A stretch of 64,000 nt of DNA from Oscillatoriales cyanobacterium (GTDB taxonomy: Bacteria; Cyanobacteriota; Cyanobacteriia; Cyanobacteriales; Laspinemataceae), in NCBI GenBank assembly GCA_011390955.1, contig JAABRM010000028.1:27212-91211 (forward strand), written 5' to 3'. This document shows, piece after piece, positions 17,413 through 24,760 of this stretch. The notes beneath the pieces are model-generated. The model was not told the DNA's origin, ran no database searches, and saw nothing but the letters and a program-made list of their open reading frames with translations. How positions within the stretch are numbered: position 1 is the first letter of the stretch; every line of letters begins with the position of its first letter. Both the position numbers and the translations under genes were made by a program.

Positions 17413-18200
17413 TACACCCCTACCTTAGCGGTCAATTCTTCACCGATCCAGTCATAGCCGCGACTTTCTAATTCCAGGGCTAATTCCTTACCGCCACTGG
17501 TAAGAATTCGTCCTGCTTCCATCACATGAACATAGTCCGGCACAATATAATCTAATAAGCGTTGATAGTGGGTAATTACTAACATCGCATTCTCAGCATT
17601 CGCCAGTTGATTTACCCCATTAGCGACAATCTTCAAAGCATCAATATCTAAACCAGAATCGGTTTCATCTAAAATTGCCAGACTCGGTTCTAAGATAGCC
17701 ATTTGCACAATTTCATTGCGCTTTTTCTCCCCACCAGAAAACCCTTGATTCACGCTCCGTTTGAGGAAAGAGGGATTCATTTGCACGACTTCCAGTTTTT
17801 CCGCAATCACATCTTCAAAATCAAACGCATCTAATTCTGGCAATCCTTGATACTTGCGGCGAGCATTACAAGATGCTTTCAAAAAGTCCAGATTACTGAC
17901 TCCAGGAATTTCTACGGGATATTGAAAAGCTAAAAATACTCCAGAACAAGCCCGTTCTTCTGGGTCTAATTCCAGTAAATTTTTGCCTTTAAAAATCACC
18001 TCACCGCCGGTGACTTCATAAGCGGGATGTCCGGCTAATACTTTGGATAATGTACTCTTGCCAGACCCATTTTTACCCATAATGGCGTGGATTTCACCGG
18101 ATTTAATTTCTAAATTTACTCCTTTGAGAATTTGCTGCCCATCCACATTAGCGGTCAGATTTTTAATTGACAGAATTACTTCACTATTTTCAATAATCAT
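17412..18200 (-). CDS. sufC: SufC, ATPase of the Fe-S assembly complex
   Basis: The protein has 262 residues from ATG 18200; an upstream extension to 18281 has no conserved sequence. ABC-ATPase motifs: Walker [11 protein letters not shown]-loop [13 protein letters not shown], signature [13 protein letters not shown] and Walker [16 protein letters not shown] with the SufC-specific ETDSGLD wording. It drives conformational change of SufB/SufD. It lies 401 bases after sufB, a gap filled with repeat elements, and overlaps sufD. Confidence 0.96.
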   Translation of the reverse strand: MIIENSEVILSIKNLTANVDGQQILKGVNLEIKSGEIHAIMGKNGSGKSTLSKVLAGHPAYEVTGGEVIFKGKNLLELDPEERACSGVFLAFQYPVEIPGVSNLDFLKASCNARRKYQGLPELDAFDFEDVIAEKLEVVQMNPSFLKRSVNQGFSGGEKKRNEIVQMAILEPSLAILDETDSGLDIDALKIVANGVNQLANAENAMLVITHYQRLLDYIVPDYVHVMEAGRILTSGGKELALELESRGYDWIGEELTAKVGV

Positions 18201-18601
18201 AAGTTGTTTGATTTGATTTCCTGGAACAGATTTTTTGGTCTGAGGCAAAAACCGGGTTGTTAGAAGAAATACGGTTGTCAAGTACGGGCGAGAAAGCGAA
18301 TCGCCCCTACTACGATCGTAACCCTAAAACACGCTCTGGATTCCCGCCTTCGCGGGAATGACAGATGGCTTTATAAACGGGTTTTGACAAGCGTATTTGG
18401 TATTAGTAGGGGCGCAATGCTTGCGCCCCCAAAGCGCCCCAAAAGTGTCCGGCTTGGTCAGGGCGCAAGCATTGCGCCCCTACACGAAACAACGATCTGA
18501 AGAACGATTTTTCGTAGGCGGTTTCCCAACCCTTACAAGATTAGCTTTTTAAGGGGGGTTAGGGGGGATCAAAAAAACCCGGTTTCTTGGTCTAAGCCAG
18601 C
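18201..18601. repeat. Cluster of four repeat types between sufB and sufC
   Basis: In order: an AGGGGCGATTCGC-like stretch (18280-18315), an ATTCCCGC/GCGGGAAT core (18340-18362), a GTAGGGGCGCAATGC / GCATTGCGCCCCTAC inverted pair enclosing about 30 bases (18407-18484), and a TTAAGGGGGGTTAGGGGGG / AACCCGGTTTCTT segment (18547-18590). All are dispersed in the window. They sit inside an operon that is usually compact. Confidence 0.7.
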
Positions 18602-20041
18602 TTAACCCACCGATCCTTCTAACTTCAGACTTAAGAGGCGATCGGCTTCTACGGCAAATTCCATCGGCAATTGATTAAACACATCTTTGCAGAAACCGCT
18701 AATCATCATGCTGACAGCATCCTCAGCGGAAATACCCCGCTGGGCTAAGTAGAAAAGTTGGTCTTCACCAATCTTAGAAGTAGAAGCTTCATGTTCTACT
18801 CTTGCCCCCGGATTTTGCACTTGAATATAGGGGAAAGTATTCGCTTGAGCATTATCCCCAATCAGCATTGAATCACACTGAGAGTAATTCCGCGCCCCTT
18901 CTGCCCCCGGCCCAATTTTCACCAAACCGCGATAGCTATTTTTGGATTTACCCGCCGAAATACCTTTAGAAATAATGGTGCTGCGAGTGTTTTTGCCGAT
19001 ATGTACCATTTTGGTGCCGGTGTCTGCTTGTTGACGGTTATTCGTCAGGGCCACAGAGTAGAATTCGCCGACGGAATTATCGCCCACGAGCACGCAACTG
19101 GGATATTTCCAAGTAATTGCCGAACCTGTTTCGACTTGAGTCCAAGAAATTTTAGAGTTTACCCCTTGGCAGAGTCCGCGTTTGGTGACGAAATTATAAA
19201 TCCCGCCTTTGCCGTTTTCATCTCCGGCATACCAGTTTTGCACCGTGGAATATTTAATGTCTGCATTGTCCAGGGCGACCAATTCCACTACGGCAGCGTG
19301 GAGTTGGTTGGTGTCGAACATGGGGGCGGTGCAACCTTCTAAGTAGGAAACTTGGCTGCCTTCATCGGCAACAATTAAGGTGCGCTCAAACTGCCCTGAA
19401 TCACCATTATTAATTCTGAAGTAGGTGGACAATTCCATCGGGCATTTGACCCCTTTGGGAATGTACACAAAAGACCCGTCGCTGAATACGGCGGAGTTGA
19501 GGGCGGCGTAGAAGTTGTCACTTACGGGGACGACGCTACCGAGATATTTTTCGATCAGTTCGGGGTATTCGTGGACGGCTTCAGAAATTGAGCAGAAGAT
19601 CACCCCTTCTTGGGCGAGTTTTTCCCGAAAGGTGGTGGCAATGGAAACACTGTCAAATACGGCATCGACGGCCACGTTGCTGAGGCGTTTCTGCTCGGAA
19701 AGGGGGATGCCCAGTTTTTCAAAGGTTTCTAGTAAAGCTGGATCTACGTCATTTAAGCTGTTGAGCTTTTCTTTTTTCTGTTTGGGGGCAGAGTAGTAAA
19801 TAATGTCTTGATATTTGATCGGCGGATAGCTGACATGAGCCCAGGCTGGTTCCTGCATGGTCAGCCATTTCCGGTAAGCTTTGAGGCGAAATTCCAGCAT
19901 GAACTCCGGCTCATTTTTTTTGGCGGAGATCAGACGAACTACGTCTTCACTTATTCCGGGAGGCAAAGTGTCAGATTCGATGTTGGTCACGAACCCATAT
20001 TTGTAGGGTTGGTTGACTAGGGTTTTTACTGAGGCGCTCAT
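18602..20041 (-). CDS. sufB: Fe-S cluster scaffold protein SufB
   Basis: The protein has 479 residues, full length. SufB accepts sulfur from SufS and holds the nascent cluster. Seen: [46 protein letters not shown], the [13 protein letters not shown] block, YLEGCTAP, the [19 protein letters not shown] region and the C-terminal [21 protein letters not shown] signature. It is the first suf assembly gene on the minus strand and follows ftrC after 136 bases. I see no SufR-type operator in that short gap, so transcription probably comes from the ftrC promoter. Confidence 0.97.
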   Translation of the reverse strand: MSASVKTLVNQPYKYGFVTNIESDTLPPGISEDVVRLISAKKNEPEFMLEFRLKAYRKWLTMQEPAWAHVSYPPIKYQDIIYYSAPKQKKEKLNSLNDVDPALLETFEKLGIPLSEQKRLSNVAVDAVFDSVSIATTFREKLAQEGVIFCSISEAVHEYPELIEKYLGSVVPVSDNFYAALNSAVFSDGSFVYIPKGVKCPMELSTYFRINNGDSGQFERTLIVADEGSQVSYLEGCTAPMFDTNQLHAAVVELVALDNADIKYSTVQNWYAGDENGKGGIYNFVTKRGLCQGVNSKISWTQVETGSAITWKYPSCVLVGDNSVGEFYSVALTNNRQQADTGTKMVHIGKNTRSTIISKGISAGKSKNSYRGLVKIGPGAEGARNYSQCDSMLIGDNAQANTFPYIQVQNPGARVEHEASTSKIGEDQLFYLAQRGISAEDAVSMMISGFCKDVFNQLPMEFAVEADRLLSLKLEGSVG

Positions 20042-20177
20042 GGTGTGTGTTCTCTTTGTCTAGAAGGTGGTAGATCGGCTTTATCAGCTTAAGATTACTG
20101 CTTAATTGGGTATTTATGATGACCAATGGCGGATGATGGTGAAATCACCAAGCCATGACGATCGATCTAAGGTGATT

Positions 20178-20540
20178 TTAAGCTGGATTGGTGGTGGTAC
20201 GAATTTGCTCAAAGGAAATTTGTTGTCGATCCCCGGCAAAATCGTTGTCGGGAGTTAAAAACAACATACAGTGACATTCTTTCCGTTCCCTCATGGGGAC
20301 GCAAGGGCAGTTCCAGTAAGCGGCTTTCGCTTCCGCTGCTTTGTCTTCGTAATGGCGACAAGGACATAGGGGCGAACCTAGGTCTTCTTTGTGTTTGGCC
20401 AAGCCTTCGATGACTACAGCGGTGACGCCGAGATCGGCACAGAAGTATGTGCCGGTGCGTTTGGCGTATTGTTCGGCAAATTGCCGCATGGCTTCTAGGT
20501 TTTTGTCTGTAGCTGGTAAATTTTGTGTAGTTTGGTTCAT
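20178..20540 (-). CDS. ftrC: Ferredoxin-thioredoxin reductase, catalytic (beta) chain
   Basis: The protein has 120 residues from ATG 20540; the longer frame to 20627 adds unconserved residues and would cover the operator region. All redox and cluster cysteines of the family are present: YFCADLG, LCPCRHY, WNCPCVPM and ECHCMLFL. The enzyme passes electrons from photosystem I ferredoxin through a [4Fe-4S] cluster to thioredoxins, activating Calvin-cycle enzymes in light. It sits between the SufR operators and sufB on the same strand, so it appears to be the first gene of the suf transcription unit. Confidence 0.95.
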   Translation of the reverse strand: MNQTTQNLPATDKNLEAMRQFAEQYAKRTGTYFCADLGVTAVVIEGLAKHKEDLGSPLCPCRHYEDKAAEAKAAYWNCPCVPMRERKECHCMLFLTPDNDFAGDRQQISFEQIRTTTNPA

Positions 20541-20624
20541 TCGCTGACTGGTATAAAGAGCTTTTTTGGTTGGCGGACGTTGTTGTCCACCGTGGTTCAT
20601 CTGTATATATATAATGAGATTAAA

Positions 20625-20638
20625 CAACAGCCTTGTTG
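20625..20638. promoter_or_regulatory. SufR operator, site 1 (CAAC-N6-GTTG)
   Basis: A perfect CAAC-AGCCTT-GTTG inverted repeat in the ftrC-sufR intergenic region. CAAC-N6-GTTG is the SufR recognition form described for Synechocystis. It lies 85 bases upstream of the ftrC start. Confidence 0.8.
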
Positions 20639-20665
20639 CTTAACTTTTATTCTAGGGTACTTTAG

Positions 20666-20679
20666 CAACATTACTGTTG
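20666..20679. promoter_or_regulatory. SufR operator, site 2 (CAAC-N6-GTTG)
   Basis: A second perfect CAAC-ATTACT-GTTG, with its centre 41 bases from that of site 1 (about four helical turns) and 60 bases upstream of the sufR start. A pair of sites between divergent genes fits autorepression of sufR together with control of the suf block. Confidence 0.8.
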
Positions 20680-20738
20680 TCAAAGTTCCCGCGAGATTTT
20701 TTTATTGGACATTTTGGTCAGCGAGAACAGGTAAGAGG

Positions 20739-21398
20739 ATGACACCCAGCCAGCAGCAATCCACCAAAGACGATATCCTGCAATTTTTAAGAAAGCAGGG
20801 TCAAGCAACGGCGCAAGATTTGGCAGAACAGTTAAATCTTAGTCCCCAAGCGATTCGACGCCATTTGAAGGATTTAGAGGCGAATCACTTGATTTCCCAT
20901 GAGTTGATTCAGGAGCGAATGGGGCGCCCGCAGTATCTTTACCAGTTGACCGAGAAAGGACGCGATCGCTTTCCCCATCGTTATGATGATTTTGCGGTTT
21001 CCCTGCTGGATGTTTTGGCGGAAACCGTGGGGCCCGAACAGGTGAACTTGATTTTGCAGAAGCAGTGGGAACGCAAAGCGATTGATTATCGCGATCGCTT
21101 GGGTCAAGGCCCTTTAGAAAAGCGGGTGGCAGCTTTGGTAGAACTGCGTAAAATTGAGGGCTATATGGCGGAGTGGCATCCGGTCGAACAGAATGGCACC
21201 AGCAAGGGCGATCGCTTTCTGATTACGGAACATAATTGCGCGATTTCCAATGTAGCCGCTTCTTTCCCTAGGGTTTGCGATCATGAATTAGAAATGTTTG
21301 CCAGTGTTTTGCCAGACTGCACGGTAGAACGGACTTTTTGGATGATTAATGGTGAGCATCGCTGTGGCTATTTAGTTCAGTCTCGCGAGTTGGATTAA
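20739..21398 (+). CDS. sufR: SufR, Fe-S-dependent transcriptional repressor of the suf operon
   Basis: The protein has 219 residues. I chose ATG 20739 because the winged-helix domain begins directly after it and AGAGG stands before it; the longer upstream frame would cross both operators. N-terminal DeoR/ArsR-like helix-turn-helix: GQATAQDLAEQLNLSPQAIRRHLKDLEANHLI, wing RMGRPQYLYQLT. The C-terminal cluster-binding region has four cysteines (HNCAIS, RVCDHE, PDCTVE, HRCGYL) in the SufR spacing. Holo-SufR represses suf transcription; loss of the cluster relieves it. Divergent from ftrC-sufBCDS. Confidence 0.93.
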   Translation: MTPSQQQSTKDDILQFLRKQGQATAQDLAEQLNLSPQAIRRHLKDLEANHLISHELIQERMGRPQYLYQLTEKGRDRFPHRYDDFAVSLLDVLAETVGPEQVNLILQKQWERKAIDYRDRLGQGPLEKRVAALVELRKIEGYMAEWHPVEQNGTSKGDRFLITEHNCAISNVAASFPRVCDHELEMFASVLPDCTVERTFWMINGEHRCGYLVQSRELD

Positions 21399-21528
21399 GG
21401 ATGGGATTTTCCCCGGATCGCGCCACCGCGATCGCTCAAGGCTAATCTTTAAAATAACTAACAAAATAACTAACCGCTTAAACGGTTATATTTTATGTTG
21501 TCAATATGAAATATTACGAAATATTCCT

Positions 21529-21786
21529 ATGATACCCGAATCACAATCTAGCCCACAATTTTTAACTCCGGAAGAGTCTAGCGCGGTGGATGGGGCTTTG
21601 CTGGCATCCCATGAGAAGTTTTTAACCCGGTTGACGATTTCTTCTTTGAAGTTGCTGAAACATATTGCCCAAGATACTGGGGTGGCGATGGAGGATTTGA
21701 CCCCCCAGCAGGTGATTGCTTGGTTTGAACAAGATGGTAAGATTCGCCGGGAACAAGGGGTTGAGGCGGCGTTTTTGAAGTGGTAA
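21529..21786 (+). CDS. Conserved hypothetical protein, 85 aa
   Basis: I recognise no named domain. The small protein has a disordered N-terminus, an EESSAVDGALLASHEKFLTRLTISSLKLLKHIA helix region, then VAMEDLTPQQVIAWFEQDGKIRREQGVEAAFLKW. The ordered composition, normal cyanobacterial codon use and lack of repeats support a real gene. It follows sufR on the same strand after 130 bases but need not share its promoter. An ATTCCCGC/GCGGGAAT core palindrome lies just past the stop at 21810-21830. Confidence 0.6.
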   Translation: MIPESQSSPQFLTPEESSAVDGALLASHEKFLTRLTISSLKLLKHIAQDTGVAMEDLTPQQVIAWFEQDGKIRREQGVEAAFLKW

Positions 21787-22019
21787 GACCAAATTCGGTT
21801 CTGATGTCATTCCCGCGAAAGCGGGAATCCATCAGCGCTTTAGGGGATTATAGTACGGGCGATTCGCTGTCATTTATATTAACTAATCGATATCAGTAGG
21901 AATTATTGCTGATTAGCCCCAGAAATCCTCTCAGTCAAAGGGATTTAATATTTAAGATTTACTTAATTATTTACTTAACTTAATAATTAGATGAGTCACT
22001 ACTAGCAAAACAGTTAACT

Positions 22020-22069
22020 TTGGTGTCAAAGTCTTGTAATTTTATGCCAAAGTGCTTAAAGTAAAAATT
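22020..22069 (+). promoter_or_regulatory. Candidate promoter of RNA gene copy 1
   Basis: TTGTAA and, 16 bases on, TTAAAG stand just before the RNA. The AAGTGCTTAAAG context matches AAGTGCTAGATT (copy 3) and AGGTGCTACATT (copy 2), so upstream sequence as well as the RNA is conserved among copies. Confidence 0.5.
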
Positions 22070-22321
22070 GAAGCAAGTAAAGCTTCCCTGGCAGATACAT
22101 CAGCGCCAAGTTACAAGTAGTTTCGTCAAAGAGGTACAACGACGCTGTTTAAACTATCGTCTGTCTCGTCAACTCCAAACAGCACCCAACTTGAAGTCTC
22201 AAACTTCCTATTTTTGTGAACTGGGAGCACCGTGCTTGAGAATACTCAAGATTCGCCTCCAGATATGCTCAAAAAATGGTAGGAATTCACTGAGTGAGTA
22301 AAGGCTGGGTGCTGTTTTTGT
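22070..22321 (+). ncRNA. Structured non-coding RNA, copy 1 of 3
   Basis: About 250 nt. It starts with hairpin GAAGC/GCTTC (22070-22086). A nested pair of helices follows: GGCAGAT with GTCTGTC (22090/22159) enclosing CAGCG with CGCTG (22101/22143). A long-range helix AAACAGCACCCA / TGGGTGCTGTTT (22177-22188 with 22306-22317) closes the 3' half and runs into TTTTT, like an intrinsic terminator. An internal CTTGAG/CTCAAG hairpin lies in that half. I cannot match it to a known RNA family. A 77-codon frame across it is not credited. Confidence 0.7.
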
Positions 22322-22395
22322 TTGGGATTTTTTGATGGATTCAAGGTTGCGGAAATTAATTAGTCCCTCAAAAGATAATTTCGGCAAAATGTAAA

Positions 22396-22446
22396 GTTTA
22401 GTTGCAATTTCTTGCCATTCAAAAAAAAGGTGCTACATTATAAATT
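22396..22446 (+). promoter_or_regulatory. Candidate promoter of RNA gene copy 2
   Basis: TTGCCA and TACATT with a 16-base spacer precede the GAAGC hairpin. The upstream GTAAAGTTTAGTTGCAATT is shared almost exactly with copy 3 (GTAAAGTTTACTTGCAATT). Confidence 0.55.
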
Positions 22447-22695
22447 GAAGCTATGAAGTAAGCTTCCCTGACAGATACTTCAGCGCGATGTCCATGTTAG
22501 TTGAGAGGTAAACCACGCTGTTTCACTACAAATCTGTCTCGTCCACCGAAAACAAAACCCAGCATCTGGTCTGATGCTTCCTAGATTGGTAACGCGGAAA
22601 TTATGCAGAGAAAACTGGTAGGTATCTGTATATCCGCTGTAGCTCCAACGGAAAAGGAAGTGAGGACATCTAAGGATGCTGGGTTTTGTTTTTTG
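22447..22695 (+). ncRNA. Structured non-coding RNA, copy 2 of 3
   Basis: Same plan as copy 1. GAAGC/GCTTC hairpin (22447-22466); GACAGAT with ATCTGTC (22470/22532), a fully Watson-Crick form of the helix that has G-U pairs in copies 1 and 3; CAGCG with CGCTG. The terminal helix is a perfect 18-bp pair (22549-22566 with 22675-22692) whose sequence differs on both strands from copies 1 and 3, yet still pairs. That is compensatory change and the best evidence that the RNA is real. It ends in a T-run. Confidence 0.72.
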
Positions 22696-22880
22696 TTGGT
22701 TGTTGTTTGTTGTTTGTTGATTGTTGATTGTTGATTGTTGATTGTTGGTTGTTGATTGTTGATTGTTGATTGTTGATTGTTGGTTGTTGGGTTGTAATTG
22801 ATAATTGATAATTGATAATTGATAATTGATAATTGATCATGGTATTTAATTGTCAATTGTCAATTATCAATTATTAATTG
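22683..22880. repeat. TTGATTG and AATTGATAATTG low-complexity tract
   Basis: TTGTTGG/TTGATTG heptamer units (22692-22795) then AATTGATAATTG units and their reverse complement (22796-22876) fill the space between RNA copies 2 and 3. Confidence 0.7.
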
Positions 22881-22944
22881 TTTTCCCCCACACCCCTTTC
22901 CCTTAACTAATAACTCATAAATTAAAGTGTTCACTCATTAGAGT

Positions 22945-23000
22945 GTAAAGTTTACTTGCAATTGCTGGTAATTTATCAAAAAAGTGCTAGATTAAATATT
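22945..23000 (+). promoter_or_regulatory. Candidate promoter of RNA gene copy 3
   Basis: GTAAAGTTTACTTGCAATTG and AAAAGTGCTAGATTAAAT precede the GAAGC hairpin; TAGATT is the likely -10. Conservation with copy 2 extends about 60 bases upstream of the RNA. Confidence 0.5.
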
Positions 23001-23258
23001 GAAGCTAATTGATGAGCTTCCCTGGCAGATAGCACAGCGCGATGTCCATGTTTGTAATAGAAAAGAGGTAAAACACGCTGTTTAATTTTTCATCTGTCTC
23101 GTTAACCAAAAACAGTACCCAACTTGAAGTCTGATACTTCCTCCTCTAGGAAAAAGGGAGCCCTGCAAATTAGCCCGAAGGGGCAAAAGCAACTCCAGAT
23201 AATATCCATTAAAAAGAGGCAGTCACTCAGCGAGTAAAGGCTGGGTGCTGTTTTTTTG
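23001..23258 (+). ncRNA. Structured non-coding RNA, copy 3 of 3
   Basis: Same plan: GAAGC/GCTTC hairpin (23001-23020), GGCAGAT with ATCTGTC (23024/23092), CAGCG with CGCTG, and a 14-bp terminal helix AAAAACAGTACCCA / TGGGTGCTGTTTTT (23108-23121 with 23242-23255) with one G-U pair. The internal hairpin is GCCC-GAAG-GGGC, different in sequence from that of copy 1 but in the same place. Ends in a T-run. Confidence 0.72.
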
Positions 23259-23690
23259 TGTGTTAAAGCAAAAGTAATTCATAGACCGGTTCAAATACTA
23301 AACGCTGTGGATGCATTAGATCGAGAGCAAATTGTCCGGCGCGATTCCGCTTCATCGGCTCCTGGAGTCAAAGACCCATGATAATTAGGCGATTTACTGG
23401 CTCAAAATTGAATATTTTGTGAAAAGCTGCTCCTAACTAATCATCAGATTGATAGGATAGTAATTAGCTCAGAGTCATGGCAAAAATGCGATCGCCATAG
23501 CATATCGGCTAAAAGCTGAAAAAAATTAGGTATAATTACGGAGAAAAATTAACTATGAATTTAGATCAATTTTAGATAAGTTGCGGACACCCAAATAAGC
23601 AACAATAAATTTTAGATTTTGCTAATTTTATTCAACAAAAAATAGTCCTAAACAACCCCTAAAAAGTGTTAAAGTGATTCGGAGTTTTTC
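23259..23690. other. Intergenic region before a toxin-antitoxin pair
   Basis: About 430 bases. A 30-codon minus-strand frame near 23268-23360 (MKRNRAGQFALDLM...) could be a gene remnant, but I cannot name it. Otherwise only AT-rich sequence and the vapBC promoter are expected. Confidence 0.4.
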
Positions 23691-23960
23691 ATGCTGAGTA
23701 TAGAATTGGACAAGGAAACGGAAGCGTATTTAGTGGAAATTTTGGGCAGGGAAAAAACTACTAGCGATGAGTTGATTAAACGCTTGGTGAAAGAACGTTG
23801 GTTGAGTTGGCAACCGCGCCAAACTATTGTCGAAAGATTGGGGGGACATCCCGAACATCTGTTAGAAGATGCGCCACCTGATTTATCAGAACGAGCAAAT
23901 CGAAAAAAGGCGATCGCTAATTATTTGCAGAAAAAATATCCTCAATACGATCCGCAATGA
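23691..23960 (+). CDS. Antitoxin, ribbon-helix-helix-like
   Basis: The protein has 89 residues; GGAG stands 6 bases before the ATG. The N-terminus (MLSIELDKETEAYLVEILGREKTTSDELIKRLV) has the strand-helix-helix pattern of CopG/RHH DNA-binding antitoxins. The C-terminus (PPDLSERANRKKAIANYL) would wrap the toxin. It overlaps the PIN gene by ATGA, so the pair forms a two-gene autoregulated module. Confidence 0.75.
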   Translation: MLSIELDKETEAYLVEILGREKTTSDELIKRLVKERWLSWQPRQTIVERLGGHPEHLLEDAPPDLSERANRKKAIANYLQKKYPQYDPQ

Positions 23961-24385
23961 CTTATCATCCCGTAATTATTGTCGATAGTGGAATTCTAGT
24001 AGCTTACTACAGTGTAAAAGATCGCTACCATCAACAGGTGCGAGTTTTCTTTGAGAGATGTACCAGTAACCTAGTAACTACCACTGCTTGCGTTACTGAA
24101 GTGGTATGGCTTTTAAGTCCTAATTGGCGAATACAAAATCAGTTTTTACAGGGAGTTGCCAGGGGAGTTTTTGAACCTATTCCACTGATTCCTGAAGATT
24201 TTTCCCGTATGGCTGAACTGAATGAACAGTATGCAGATTTACCGGGAGATTTTGCAGATTTGTCTCTGATTGCTATTTCTGAACGGGTGAATATTCCGGC
24301 TATTGCTACTTTGGATAGTGATTTCGATGTTTATCGACGTTATCGAAAGCAAGCTTTTGAGCGGGTGTTTTTACCTGAAGACTGA
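23957..24385 (+). CDS. PIN-domain ribonuclease toxin
   Basis: The protein has 142 residues. PIN acids: IIVDSGILVAYY (Asp), CVTEVVWLL (Glu), DFADLSLIAIS (Asp) and ATLDSDFDVY (Asp). The set is complete, so an active RNase toxin is inferred. It starts in the four-base overlap with its antitoxin. This PIN is of a different subfamily from the one at 13181, so the modules are independent rather than local duplicates. Confidence 0.85.
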   Translation: MTYHPVIIVDSGILVAYYSVKDRYHQQVRVFFERCTSNLVTTTACVTEVVWLLSPNWRIQNQFLQGVARGVFEPIPLIPEDFSRMAELNEQYADLPGDFADLSLIAISERVNIPAIATLDSDFDVYRRYRKQAFERVFLPED

Positions 24386-24442
24386 AGCGGTTTTTATTTA
24401 TATAAAACTGAGCATATATAAGAATATTGGAGGGAATACCCA

Positions 24443-24643
24443 ATGGATGAAAATCGGATCCAAGATTATCGAAATCTGATTCAACAACTGCTGCATTGTC
24501 CTAGCGGTGAAGAACCAGCGATTTTACAGGCAAACTCGGATTTGCTGGATTTGGGTTTTGTGCAAGTCTGCGAGGCAGAAATGGTTTCACCACCGCCACC
24601 CACTCTCAGTCCAAACCTCCGACAATGCGATCGCCGGTATTAG
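24443..24643 (+). pseudogene. N-terminal remnant of a CHAT/TPR-type gene
   Basis: A 66-codon frame with a strong ribosome site (GGAGG, 10 bases before the ATG). Residues 1-46 (MDENRIQDYRNLIQQLLHCP and SGEEPAILQANSDLLDLGF) match, from memory, the usual N-terminus of cyanobacterial TPR/CHAT proteins. From about residue 47 the sequence turns into Pro-rich and HIP1-derived residues and stops. I read it as a gene cut after its first module. No sequence of the CHAT domain follows. Confidence 0.5.
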
Positions 24644-24760
24644 GGGGCTGGAGAAAAACTGATTCCTCAATTAGTATTTATCTTGTTTCGAGGCAGCTTA
24701 CTTGACAAATTTGTGTTAAAATTCAACTAACGATTTAGTTCTAACCAAGAAAATCGCCGT

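Noticed and set aside
22068..22301. 77-codon frame over RNA copy 1
   Set aside because: Not preserved in copies 2 and 3, while paired helices are; structure explains the conservation better.
22070..23258. tmRNA, RNase P RNA, 6S RNA or tracrRNA identity for the three RNAs
   Set aside because: None of the hallmarks I know (tmRNA start and tag, RNase P core, CRISPR anti-repeat with nearby cas genes) are visible; a covariance-model search is still needed.
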